From positions 310,001 to 374,000 of the forward strand of contig MCGT01000022.1 in the NCBI GenBank assembly GCA_002104935.1: a stretch of 64,000 nt of DNA, given 5' to 3'. The first letter of the stretch is position 1. Each line of letters starts with the position of its first letter. This document shows, piece by piece, positions 43,685-54,135 of this stretch. The notes beneath the pieces were generated by a model. The model made no database searches, was not told the DNA's origin, and worked only from the letters and a program-made list of their open reading frames with translations. Position numbers and translations under genes: made by a program. The stretch comes from Hesseltinella vesiculosa. Its lineage: Eukaryota > Mucoromycota > Mucoromycetes > Mucorales > Cunninghamellaceae.

Positions 43685-43780
43685 GATGGTTGGTGCGCAG
43701 AAAAAAAAATTAGCTGGCAGAAGATAACCAACTCACAGGCAAAATAGCCTGTTCATTTTTTTTTCTGCGCACCAACCATC
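43685..43780. repeat. Perfect 26-bp inverted repeat with nested small hairpin
   Basis: Arms 43685-43710 and 43755-43780 are exact reverse complements (GATGGTTGGTGCGCAG plus A9T on the left). The 44-nt spacer itself holds ACAGGC...GCCTGT (43736-43753). No coding sequence inside. It may be a tiny foldback or MITE-like element or a regulatory cruciform. No clear target-site duplication was seen. Confidence 0.85.
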
Positions 43781-44148
43781 ACTAAGAACTGTTCTTGCAA
43801 GAAAAGAAAAACTCTCTTAAAGCATGGGTGAAAGGCGAAATGCTTGGCTATTTTTTATTACGAGCAAGGATTGATTTTTAGAGGTGATGTTTGAACTAGA
43901 CTCCAGCTGCAACAATCATACCATGTGGGTGTCTATTGGCCCTTGCAAAAAAAAATCAAGTGGTCAAACCCATTCGCATTGATTGGCTCTAGCGTGATCA
44001 GTGCAGTTAAGAAAAAAAAAAGGCCGAGGGTTTGTTCTCGCCAAGTCCGTCATGTCGAAGTGAAGGCAAAAGTTTTTTTTCTAGTGAACCCTCAGAACCA
44101 CAGACCCCTTCACCTTGGCCAAAAGAAGGGGTAAGTAGCCTGTCCTTC

Positions 44149-44157
44149 TATAAAATA
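44149..44157 (+). promoter_or_regulatory. TATA box of the Ser/Thr-rich protein gene
   Basis: TATAAAATA lies 85 bp before the ATG at 44234. Confidence 0.5.
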
Positions 44158-44233
44158 AATGCACCTGTCTTTTCTTTTCTCTTTTTCTCTTTGTTTCTTC
44201 CAAGATAACAAAGTCCCATTCCACACTAGAAAA

Positions 44234-44854
44234 ATGAGAATCCAAACACTGATTTACATCGCTGCTCTGCTTGCTCTGACCAATGCTCAAGGTAGTAAAA
44301 AAGAAAAAAAAGAGAAATAAAAAATAACTCATTCGTGATTTCATCTAGTTGCCCCGGCGCTTAGCTCCTTGAGCTCCAAGTACGTCCTCTCAAAGCAAAA
44401 AAAAAAAAAAAAAAGGTGAAGCACTTTGGATTGACTGCTTTTTCATTAAATTAGGATCCAATCCCTGTCAAAGTCTCATTCAGGTGCTGCTGCCAGTTCG
44501 TTGGTCAGCTCTGCTGAAAGTGCCTACAGTCGTATCTCGTCAGAAATCGACAGCCACCAAACCACAACCCAGGCTGTCAAAGGCACAGCAACCAACACTG
44601 GTGCTGGGGATGCAACCGCCTCCAACACCGGTGGTGATGTCACTGCTTCCAAGACAGGTGGCGGAGATGCTACAGCCACTAACACGGGAGGCGACTCCAC
44701 TGCTACAAACACAGCCGGAGGCAGTGGTGCTCCAACCTCTAAGCCCACCAGTTCCCCCGCTGGCTCCACTTCCGATGCCAACACCTTGTCCCATGCTCAA
44801 GCTGCTACGCTTGTTGCTCTCTTCATCTCTAGCTTTGCCTATGCTCTCTTCTAA
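44234..44854 (+). CDS. Secreted Ser/Thr/Gly-rich protein with probable GPI anchor
   Basis: Exons: 44234-44291, 44349-44379, 44455-44854; 162 residues. Signal peptide MRIQTLIYIAALLALTNAQ. The mature part is low complexity, dominated by about five imperfect copies of a 10-11-residue unit of the type NTGGGDATAT, rich in O-glycosylation sites. It ends with small residues (PAGSTSDAN), a short spacer, then a hydrophobic tail (AATLVALFISSFAYALF), the layout of a GPI signal. Likely a cell-wall or plasma-membrane mannoprotein. The repeat region is long enough for an opposite-strand open frame, which I do not call. Confidence 0.8.
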
Positions 44855-46293
44855 TTCATTGACCTCATCTTATGAGCTCACTGCTCTTCCATTCGACATT
44901 ATTAAAACCTATTTTTGAAACCCAGCAAAAATGGGTGGCCTATGCTACTTGTGTCAAAAGACACAAACGCACTTTTATGCACTGGACAAAAAATGGGCGT
45001 CATGTTGAAAGAAAAAGAGAAAAGGTCTCAATCACGCGGCCCACTTTTTGGGATAAAAAAGGAAACCCAGATACCACCCTTTGTTTTCTTTTCCGAGGTG
45101 AAGTTTGTAGACACCGTCCTTGATGGCACTATCCTAGCATTGGCACTATCCTAGCATTGGAAGGATGCCGGCATTTCAATTTATCTGAGCCAAAAGGGAT
45201 TCTTTTACGGTATCATTCTAAAAAAAAAGGATAATATGCTGAACAGCACGAGCTGACATGTAATGATCTTCTGCCTGTGAGCTGTAGATCAAGCATGAAG
45301 CTAAAGCAAATCGAGTCGATCAGTCTTTGGTTTGCCCAACCAAATTGCCACTTTCGCGGAATCGAAAGGTGCTGTGCGGAAGCTAAATTTGGCAATGCCA
45401 TTTTTTTTTCCAATTGAAAAAAAAAAAGAAGTAATGCTGCACAGCACTTTTGAGTGATTTGATGGGTGTGAAGTTTTGAGCGAATGCGCAAATACATGAA
45501 GGATGGTGATGATGAAAAAATCACGTTCATTAATAAAGGTTGCCCAGCCAATATTTGATCACTTTCGTTTTGACGCTTCCGCTTCCCCAGCTAAAAAAAA
45601 AATGAAAACCGGCTATTTTCCCTAGGCGGCCTGACCAAAAATCGCAGTGCAAAATTGCTATAAGTTACGTCGCCCCAAATTTGCATGCCAGTATAAAATG
45701 GTGAGAAAATGAACTTTTTAAAACCGTTACACTCTCAGACACCAGAGGAGTCCTAGAAGGCTAGCAACACGCACTAAAAATGATTGTTCTTTGTCGCTCA
45801 CTTGATTTAGCAATCTGTCCGACGGGCTCACCCGCTAAAAGCATTTCATTGAGAGTTCAAAGAAATAGTTTTCGGGCTTCGGTAAAATCTTGTGTGCTCT
45901 CCTTTGCTGCTCACCCACCCAACCAAAGGGATTGACGCAGCTTGTTGAAGAGGGTGGGCGACGTCGCTTGACAGTGAATTGACAGCTCGGCACCGCGATT
46001 GAGTCATCGATGTACTTTGCCTCAAGCTGGGAGCAAAGAAAAGAAAAGAAGCAAAATAGACAACATAAAGTACAATAGGCGTTCAGCTGCCTTACTTCCC
46101 TCGCTGAAAAGCAACTGTGAAAGAGAATCCAACTTTCAGAAGAATTGAGCTGGCCAAAGGCAAAAGTGGCTTGGGCTGGGTTTTTGGGCTTTTTTCAGGT
46201 TCAACAAGCGCAACAGGGCAGTATTTACTTTTTTTTTTTTTTTTCAGTTTTGAGACCTTCCATTTTTTTATTTTTTATTTTGTCGATTACAAC
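44855..46293. other. 1.4-kb gene-free stretch
   Basis: Between the GPI-type protein and mS35 genes. It contains a 17-bp tandem duplication (separate entry), an imperfect inverted repeat GTGCTGTGC/GCACAGCAC (near 45370 and 45440), and the mS35 leader with a T-run before 46248. No gene is supported. Confidence 0.5.
45124..45157 (+). repeat. 17-bp tandem duplication
   Basis: TGGCACTATCCTAGCAT occurs twice in direct succession, followed by a further TGG. Likely a replication-slippage or repair footprint. Confidence 0.9.
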
Positions 46294-47057
46294 ATGTTGG
46301 CTACGACATTAAAGTCACGAGTATCATTGAACGCTGTGCGATCATTTACGTCTACAAGTGCTGCTCTGGCCGGTCGACAAAGCCGATTCAGAAAGCCCGA
46401 ACGCAAATTCGATGTCGAAAACATGGAAGAATTCAAATTTGACGATCAAACGACTATGGGCCATAGCCTGTTTGAAAACATCCGTGAAGTGCGCCAATAC
46501 CTTCGCAAGACCCAGTACGAGTTGCCTAAGCTGAGTGGTAAGAGCATCGATATTTTTGTGGTGTCGTATCTCACGTCTTGACTTGGATTTAGTTTATGCC
46601 AAACCATTTGAAGCACCCAAAGGCGATGTGATTGTCACCTATAAGACTCAAAACTATCCTGGTGAAGGCCATCCTGTTGAGCGCAAGGTGGTGCTTTCGC
46701 TTAAAGTCAAGGATTTACGCCTGACCGCCGTACAGCAACACAAGTTCCTTCTGTTAGCAGGACCTCGATACCATGTGGACACCGACGAATTGATCATCTC
46801 CAGCGAAAAGTTCCCTCACCGCAAGCAAAACAAGAAGCACGTCAATGACCTGCTCCAATCTCTGCTGAAGGAAGCCAAGGTAAAATCATGGGTTGGAGAG
46901 CCTTTTGTGGAACACAGAGATCACTGAACCCTTTTTTTTCTCACAGGATGAAACCGACACATTCGCTGATGTTCCTCTCAACTTACGAAAGCCTAAGCAG
47001 CGTTTGGAATTCCCCAAGGAATGGGCCCGTCCTCAAGAACAAAAGCAACAAGAATAG
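46294..47057 (+). CDS. Mitochondrial small-subunit ribosomal protein mS35
   Basis: Mitoribosome-specific protein of the small subunit (yeast Rsm24). Exons: 46294-46537, 46593-46879, 46947-47057; 213 residues. The Arg/Ser-rich N-terminus is a mitochondrial targeting sequence. The conserved core includes RQYLRKTQYELPKLS, the strand RKVVLSLKVKDLRLT, and LLAGPRYHVDTDELIISSEKFPHRKQNKKHVNDLL, which is the diagnostic mS35 block. The upstream in-frame ATG at 46117 would precede a T-run and adds no targeting character, so 46294 is chosen. Confidence 0.9.
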
Positions 47058-47318
47058 ACCAATAGACTCCTCTTTCATGCAACCCAAGAAAAAAAAAATA
47101 AACCAGAATTTGTACAGTGTGAAAGAAAAGGATGAAGGCGAAAAAAAGAGATCGGATCAACGAATATCCTTTGTCACGGGTGAATTGGCAGGATAGATTG
47201 AAATAGGCGACGTGGGGTATTTGTCATATTTGGCGATTTGTCATGCTCTGAAAAAAAGAAACTTATTTTTCTTCAACCAAATTCTTTTTTTTCACCGTTC
47301 CTTCCAAAAAAAAAAAAA

Positions 47319-48675
47319 ATGGTATCTGCTGTTTTGAACAACACCCCCGCACAATCCAAGTATGTTAATGGCCTTGAAGTCAGAGCTGTGACTCCCCCAC
47401 AACCTACTGAAAACGAAACGCTTGTCTACATTCAAGCAGCCGCTCTGAACCACAGGTAAACATTGTGTCAATAAAAATGACATGTGCTAATGTTATTTAC
47501 GGTGATAGAGACGTATGGATTCTCAAAGGCATGTATCCTGGCATCAAACACGGCTCTGTTGTCGGCTCTGATGCCGTTGGCACCGTTCAAGGTGGCAAAC
47601 TTGGCGCATTCAAACACGGCGACCGTGTGTTAATCAATCCTGGCGTTGGTTGGGAAAGTGACGAGCGCGGCCCAGAAAGCCGTTATATTATTCTGGGCTT
47701 GCTCCCTGCCATTGGTATAGATGCCATCAAGAAAAAGTAATGCACACGTGCTGAACATCGCTCGTTTTTTTTCGATGACAGGGACCTTGACGGATGCTGT
47801 AGCGGTCAACACCGATGAACTGGTTGCTTGTCCTGGTCATTTGACTACCGAAGAAGCCGCCGCATTGCCTCTGGCTGGCTTGACTGCTTACCGTGCTGTG
47901 TTTACCAAGGGCTTGGTCAAGGCCGGAGACCACGTGTTGATCACTGGCATTGGCGGTGGTGTTGCTCTGTTTGCCTTGCAATTTGCAGTGGCGGCTGGCG
48001 CCCACGTCTATGTCACCTCCTCCAGCCCCAAAAAGATTGAGCAGGCCGTCAAGATGGGTGCCAAAGGTGGCGTCAACTACAAAGACAGTAAGTTCCTGGA
48101 AACCCCGTCGGCGACTTTGCCTCACCCTCTTTTTCGCGTCTTCTGCAATGATAGAGAACTGTTTGAATGACCTGAAAACAATGCTGGGCAGCGCACAGAT
48201 TTCGGCAGTGATTGACGGTGCCGGTGGTCCTTTGGGGGACAAGTATTCACGTGTGATGCGTGTGGGTGGCTCGATCGTCACGTATGGACAAACCGCTGGA
48301 CCATCACCTTTCTCTATGGGTACTGTACTCAAGAACATCGACGTCAAGGGCTCAACGATGGGCTCCCGCGCCGAATTTCAAAAGATGGTTGCCTTTGTCG
48401 ATGCTAAAAAGCTGCGCCCTGTGGTGTCTCGTGTATGGGAGCAATTGACAGCCGAGTCCTTGGAGGAAGCCATTGAAACAATGAGGTAAAAAAAAAAAAC
48501 GGGGGAAAAGAACGATGCAAACAAATAGGGAATTATTACGCTTTTTCTGGATCTCTCCCCCGCCCCCATCCTTCAACCCACTCATCCATTTTTTTTTTTC
48601 TCCCATAGCAACGGCGATCAATTTGGCAAGCTGGTGATCAAGATCGATGGCAGACCTCATAGCCCCAAGCTGTAA
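47319..48675 (+). CDS. Medium-chain dehydrogenase/reductase, quinone-oxidoreductase-like
   Basis: NAD(P)H-dependent reductase of the zinc-free MDR branch. Exons: 47319-47455, 47509-47714, 47782-48087, 48155-48485, 48609-48675; 348 residues. GroES-like N-terminal domain with AAALNHRDVWILKGMYPG and GSDAVGTV; the zinc-ligand motif GHE of alcohol dehydrogenases is absent. The cofactor site is ITGIGGGVALFALQFAVAAGAHVYVTSSS, with G-x-G-x2-(A) topology; then VIDGAGG, GGSIVTYGQT and a KLVIKI C-terminus. It resembles yeast YNL134C and related AST/quinone reductases. The substrate is probably a quinone or enone; not determinable. The 5' leader is a 13-nt A-run right up to the ATG. Confidence 0.92.
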
Positions 48676-48912
48676 ATAAAGGATGTGATGGACATGGATA
48701 CTAAACCGTGTGAAAAAAAAAAAGCGTGATTGTATTTTTGGCTATCAAACAATGGCAACAAAAATAAATTCCTGGAAATAAAAAGGAGTCTAGAAAAATA
48801 GGGCAAGGAGAAGGGGAGGATCGCCTTGCGGTGATTCACTTTTTTTTATTTCGTTTCTTTTTTCTTTTTATTTTTTTCTTCTGAGGTTTCTTCTTACTTG
48901 TATTATGTTTTG

Positions 48913-50685
48913 ATGCTGGTGTCCATCTCAACTCTTGTATGTGTTTATGTAGTCGGAGGGGTGACGTTGCTCCCGTTGTGCTTGGCGCTTTTATGGGCGT
49001 TTGCTCGCAAGGCGCCAGCGAGCGGAGCCTTGTATCCCGATGAACCGACAGTGCCCATGGATGAAGATCAGCATAAAAAGGGCTGGATCCGATTGATGGT
49101 AGAAGACCCTACCAACCACCGACTAGCTGCCAAAATCATGAAGGCCAACGCCAAGCGAGACACTGGAATCATAGAGAAAACCGCCGACATCAATCCATTA
49201 TCGCCGCCCATCCTCAAGCCGAGCCAAAACCAAGGAAGAAAGCAACGATCGCTGTCCACCACATCCGCCGGCCGAGTGGGAAGCTGGCTTGCAGCATGGC
49301 AACAACAGCATCAACAACCTGCCATTACCACAACAGCACCTCCTAGCCATCAAAACCTCAGCACCTCGGTGCTTTACTACGCTGTGCTACGTCACGGTAC
49401 ACTCTTTTGTTTTGACTCTGAGCAGCAACGCACATGTCATGTGATCCTGCCCATGCACGATTATACCCTGTCGCTGTATCCCAACAAAAAATCCGAGGCG
49501 GAGCTCTTTGGCCGCACCACGGCCATCCGCATCCTCCCAAAGAAAAAAAACGACACGACCTACTACCTGACATGCCGCCGCTCAGTCGACAAGGAAGACT
49601 GGTATCTTGCTCTGATTTCAGCCACCCAGCTGCTCCTGGGTGACCACGATTCACCCTCTGGCAATGCCAAAGTGCTGTTTGACACCAGTGCCATGATCAA
49701 ACTCCAGCGGAGCCTCCAGGGGAATGCTGCTCGACGTGAAATGCAATGGCTGAATGCCTTGCTTGGCCGTGTCTTCCTTGGCACCTACAAAACCGAGACG
49801 TGGCGAGGCTATTGGGAAAAGAAAATCAAGGCCAAACTTGACCGTCTGACCAAGGCGATGGATGGCCAGCCATGCAACAGCTCAGCAATACCGCCGTCCG
49901 CCAGCGGCCATGGTCTCCATCGTTTTGGCCTACGCCCTTTCCAGGTGCAATCGGTAGACACTGGCGATGCCATCCCGTGCTTGACTGAGCCCAACTTGAT
50001 TTCTTTGCACCCCAATGGTGAATGGCTTGCACAGGCCCAGATCAGTTACGATGGCTGTTTTACCCTGGTGATCCGCACGGAGCTTTATTATTTATGGCCA
50101 GTAAGGCAGCCTCAAGACGACGATACATCCCTATCCCAAGATACCGATGCCGATCCACTCGACCCCACATCGCCCTCGACCAAGCGCTCACGCCAAGCCT
50201 CGATCCCTTTGGTGCTGTCCATCACGCTGCGGCGGCTGTCAGGAAAGCTCGTGTGCAAAATCAAGCCCCCTCCTTCCAACCGGCTGTGGATTGCGTTTGA
50301 CGCCATGCCCGACATGGATTGGCATGTGACGCCTGTGGTGCTGGACAAGCAGATCAAATGGTCGCTCGTCACACATCTCATCCAAGCCAAGATCAAGGAC
50401 TGGATGGCCAACTGCCTTGTCATGCCCAACATGGAAGACATTCCTTTTTCCAATTCCGACGGAATGGGCGGCATCTTTGCCGACGCTTTCCGACAAACCA
50501 TCCCTGACCTTCCTCCTCGATCCCCTCAGTCTCCACTCCAGCCAAGGTCTCCTTGCAAACCCACCCTGTCTACCACCAAACAGCCCTCATCTAACATCAT
50601 CATACCTCGTCTGGTGCGCCAGTATATCGACAGGGTGCCCAGCAAAATCTCTTCAAGTCGGACCAATCCTACTATTAAGTCATGA
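48913..50685 (+). CDS. NVJ2: SMP-domain lipid-transfer protein of ER contact sites (NVJ2/TEX2 family)
   Basis: Tethers ER to vacuole or Golgi and moves lipids, especially ceramide, between membranes. Single exon, 590 residues from the first ATG (48913). An N-terminal double hydrophobic segment (LVSISTLVCVYVVGG...LPLCLALLWAFA) anchors it in the ER. A PH-like region covers about 150-245 (LYYAVLRHGTLFCFD ... DKEDWYLALISA). The SMP domain follows, about 270-510, with the entry motif MQWLNALLGRVFLGTYKTE and the exit helix KIKDWMANCLVMPNMEDIPF. A Ser/Pro-rich tail ends the protein. The order TM-PH-SMP is that of Nvj2/TEX2. It is intronless, unlike most neighbours. Confidence 0.92.
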   Translation: MLVSISTLVCVYVVGGVTLLPLCLALLWAFARKAPASGALYPDEPTVPMDEDQHKKGWIRLMVEDPTNHRLAAKIMKANAKRDTGIIEKTADINPLSPPILKPSQNQGRKQRSLSTTSAGRVGSWLAAWQQQHQQPAITTTAPPSHQNLSTSVLYYAVLRHGTLFCFDSEQQRTCHVILPMHDYTLSLYPNKKSEAELFGRTTAIRILPKKKNDTTYYLTCRRSVDKEDWYLALISATQLLLGDHDSPSGNAKVLFDTSAMIKLQRSLQGNAARREMQWLNALLGRVFLGTYKTETWRGYWEKKIKAKLDRLTKAMDGQPCNSSAIPPSASGHGLHRFGLRPFQVQSVDTGDAIPCLTEPNLISLHPNGEWLAQAQISYDGCFTLVIRTELYYLWPVRQPQDDDTSLSQDTDADPLDPTSPSTKRSRQASIPLVLSITLRRLSGKLVCKIKPPPSNRLWIAFDAMPDMDWHVTPVVLDKQIKWSLVTHLIQAKIKDWMANCLVMPNMEDIPFSNSDGMGGIFADAFRQTIPDLPPRSPQSPLQPRSPCKPTLSTTKQPSSNIIIPRLVRQYIDRVPSKISSSRTNPTIKS

Positions 50686-51877
50686 GACTAGAATAAAAAA
50701 ATTTAGAGAACACAGTATGGCGTTACAGTCACCGATTTGATGTTCTTGTTCAACTTGGAGAACGACAAGGCTGCTGGTATCAGCCATGGTTTTGACATGG
50801 ATACAGAAGAGAAGCAATTGGAAGAGGGCGTTGGCGTTTGGCGAGAGAGTTTAAAATTTGGATGGAGCATTACCAAAACGTGGCAGGTGGTAAGCACAAA
50901 TGATTGATATAATATGGAGATATGCTGTTATGCGTCATGAAAAGCTAGGGATGCTATGTCTTTACACTATCGTAAATGATCACCACATGCCTCCTGCATC
51001 AGAACGCTGGCGTTGAAAGATCCTCGTTTTCGATGGCTACTTTTTCTTTTTTAGCACAGTGGTTTTGTTTTTTTATCACAGCCTCGTTGATCCTTTGTGC
51101 AATGCTTACCATGAGCCTGGGTCGATTTGATAGGCAAGAACTAGAATTGGTATCGTGCGCGCTCCGGTTACTTTTTTGCACACGCCCAAAGCAGCTGGGC
51201 GACTCAGTGGATTTGCCCGAAAAAAACCAGCTCAAAAAAGAGCCAGTAGGCAGATCATCGGAGCTTGCCGTTTTCTACCATTTTTCTGTGCTACATTGAA
51301 CGTACATGATGCAAACGTTGCAGATCTATTTTTCTTTTGAGAGCAGAAAACAAAAGAAAAAGGATATTCTTTATAAAAGCATTCGAATAAGATGGTCTTT
51401 GTTACAGATGTGGGTCAGTCTAGGAATGGGCTCATCCGGCAGCAGAAAAAAATACTTGGCACTGGCGCAAGGAAGCCGAGAGCGGAGGTTGAACAAAGAG
51501 GACCAAAGGGGAAAAGTCAAAAAATGCGTTCTGGCTTTCTTTTTCTTTACTCTTTTTTTTTTTTCTCATCATTGCATGGTTGGCCCTTCTTGCCTATTTA
51601 TTTCCTTTGTAGCATTATACCTGTTGCATGTGTGAAATTTGTGTAGACATTTTATATAACTAGTCTTTGAATTCTTTACAACTTTCCTATTAGTGTCCTA
51701 TTTTTTATCTTCGCTTCCTCATCTCCTTCATTTTCTACCTCTTTTCTTGACGCTTGTTCCATTTTGCTCTTGCACCCACCTACACGTTTAGCTTTATTAT
51801 TTTTTTTTACCCGGTTTTATAACACCACTGTTTTTATTTGTTACTACTCATTGACAACAAAGGTTGTTTGTATTTAA
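50686..51877. other. 1.2-kb gene-free stretch
   Basis: SMP gene 3' flank and the AVT gene upstream region. The last 250 bp are pyrimidine-rich. Open frames on both strands here are short, without signatures or splice partners. Confidence 0.5.
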
Positions 51878-53970
51878 ATGACGGAGCGACAGAAACTACT
51901 GTTTGAATTGTCTCAAGACGAACTGGACATGCACGAAGCTCCCTACATTACGGCTTCATCATCCGCCCGACGACGTAGTACCGAGCTATGCACCACACCA
52001 TCCTCATCTACCCTCACATCCTTGAGTAGTCAGAAATCAGGCCAAGATAAACCAAGCCGGCCGTCTTCCTTTGACCACGAAGCACCATCGTCGCCTCGTC
52101 AAGCCCAAGAATACAGCTACTCCTACACGGCCACAACTGAATATGCCCAGCTGGATGTTGACGATTCCGAGGTATCGACTCCCTTTCGAGCTCATGACCA
52201 GCGCCATGCATTGCTGCTCAATGACGATGACTTGGATGAAGAAAGCTCCATGGATAGCCAGCAAGAATCCAAATACCGCCTTCCTTCTGAGGGTGGGACG
52301 GTCTTTACCAGTTTTGTAAGTGCCGAAGAAAATCACTCATTGTGCAAAAAAAAAAAAAAAAAGGCTCAACTCTCTTCATTTGATCTGATGGGTAGCTGAA
52401 TATGGCCAACAGTATCATTGGTGCTGGGATCATCGGTATCCCTTACAGCGTGCGAGAAGCAGTAAGTGGCAAACGGAGAGAGACAGCGCTTTCGGAAAGG
52501 AGCTTCACACTTTTATTTTTTTCTCTCAGGGCTTTGGTATGGGGATTATTTTGTTGATTTTGCTGACTGTTGTTGTTGGTAATGGCACTGTAAGAGGGGT
52601 GCGAGGAAATGGAGAGTTGAACATTTTTTTTTAGACTGGACGATTCGACTCTTGATTTTTGATGGCAAGCTGGCCAGCAGGACAACCTATCAAGACCTAT
52701 TAGAATTTGCATTTGGGCGCCCTGGGTTAATAGCCATCTCGATTTTTCAATTTGCATTTGCATTTGGAGGTAATCATCCTGGCTGTCGTTGCAATTTGAC
52801 AAGGCACTCATTTTTTCCCTCATGGGGTGGAGTTTAGGCATTTGCGCTTATTGTGTGATTATTGGTGACACCATTCCTCATGTGATCCGATCGTTGTTTC
52901 CCTCCATTCAAAACACACCTGTTCTGTGGATCTTTGGGGACCGTAATTTGTGCATTGCCTTTTTTGTTCTGTTTGTGTCATACCCCTTGTCACTTTATCG
53001 TGACATTTCCAAGTTGGCCAAGACGAGCGCACTTGCACTTGTCGCCATCGTGTTTATCACTGTCAGCGTTGCCGTAGAAGGTCCCAAGACACCCGTCGAG
53101 CTTCGAGGTGATCCCTCGGTCCGATTCAACTTTTCCAACAACGAAGTTTTTCAAGCCATTGCTGTCATCAGTTTTGGTAAAATGAAAAAAGGGCACGACA
53201 TCTTCAGCTGCTTACCTTTTTTTTTGCCCATCTTTAGCCTTTGTCTGCCACCACAATAGCTTTTTGATTTTTGGTTCATTGAAGCAACCTTCACTGAACC
53301 GCTTTGCTCAAGTGACCCATTGGAGTATGGCTATTGCGTTTATCACTTGCATGGTGCTTGGCCTTTCGGGCTTTTTGGTCTTTACGGACAAGACGGCCGG
53401 TAGGTATTTCGAAAAGGAAATGGAATTTGAAGGCTCACAGCTATGACTTTTCAAAGGTAACATCTTGAACAACTTCCCATCCGACAACGTGTTTATCAAC
53501 ATTGCTCGACTGGCATTCGGGTTGAATATGTTTACAACGATTCCGCTGGAAACGTTCGTGTGCCGAGAGGTAAGCATGAAAGAGAGGCGCCTCGGTGCTT
53601 GGCATGACTGACAAATCCTCCTTATGACAAGGTGCTCGAGACATTTTTCTGGCCATCCCACTCATTTCACCTGAAACGACACTTTACGATCACCACGGTC
53701 TTGACGTTGATAGGGCTGACGATCTCGCTCTTGACCTGTAATCTGGGGATTCTTCTGGAACTGACGGGGGCCTTTTCAGCGACGGCATTGGCATATATCC
53801 TTCCTCCTCTTTGCTACTTGAAGTTAGCGACTGGGTCTCTATGGCATTGGAGTAAATTACCTCACTGGTGCTGCTTAGTCTTTGGCCTGACCATCATGAT
53901 TGTCAGCAGTTTTTACAGCTTACAGAAAGTGTTCACTGGTCACCAAGATGCCGTGTCTTGTGATGTCTAG
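51878..53970 (+). CDS. AVT/SLC38-type vacuolar amino acid transporter
   Basis: Amino acid/auxin permease family, probably exporting or importing neutral amino acids across the vacuolar membrane (yeast Avt2/Avt7, animal SLC38). Exons: 51878-52315, 52396-52461, 52530-52578, 52635-52769, 52838-53176, 53238-53399, 53457-53569, 53632-53970; 546 residues. The first ~140 residues are a disordered, Ser/Asp-rich cytosolic tail. TM1 holds the signature NMANSIIGAGIIGIPYSVREAG. Later come YQDLLEFAFG, AYCVIIGDTIPHV, the family block AFVCHHNSFLIFGSL, NNFPSDNVFINIARL and FVCREV before the final helices. About 11 membrane segments. It is convergent with the next gene, 165 bp between stops. Confidence 0.93.
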
Positions 53971-54135
53971 CTCAATTAAAAAAGGTTATTTATTTTAAAC
54001 TCAAGGTCATGGGGACAGCGATGGTTTTGTGATCAAATGTAAATCATGGGATTTTATTCATTTTTATGAAAAGGCAAAGAGGTATATAGATTACAATATC
54101 GGGTTCGTTTTTTTTTTTTTGAGTTCGAGGAGAGG

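Larger units (their letters stand above)
43111..44233. other. Divergent spacer with a long hairpin
   Basis: Promoters of the MFS gene (-) and the Ser/Thr-rich protein gene (+), the hairpin at 43685-43780 and a small TTCCCC/GGGGAA stem near 43325. The plus frame at 43402-43674 has no family features. Confidence 0.6.

Noticed and set aside
43736..43753. ACAGGC...GCCTGT hairpin as a transcription terminator
   Set aside because: Bacterial-type terminators do not apply in a fungal nuclear genome. It is better seen as part of the larger inverted repeat.
44524..44800. Opposite-strand open frames across the Ser/Thr repeat protein
   Set aside because: The repetitive third exon opens all frames. Only the plus frame has signal peptide, repeats and GPI-like tail.
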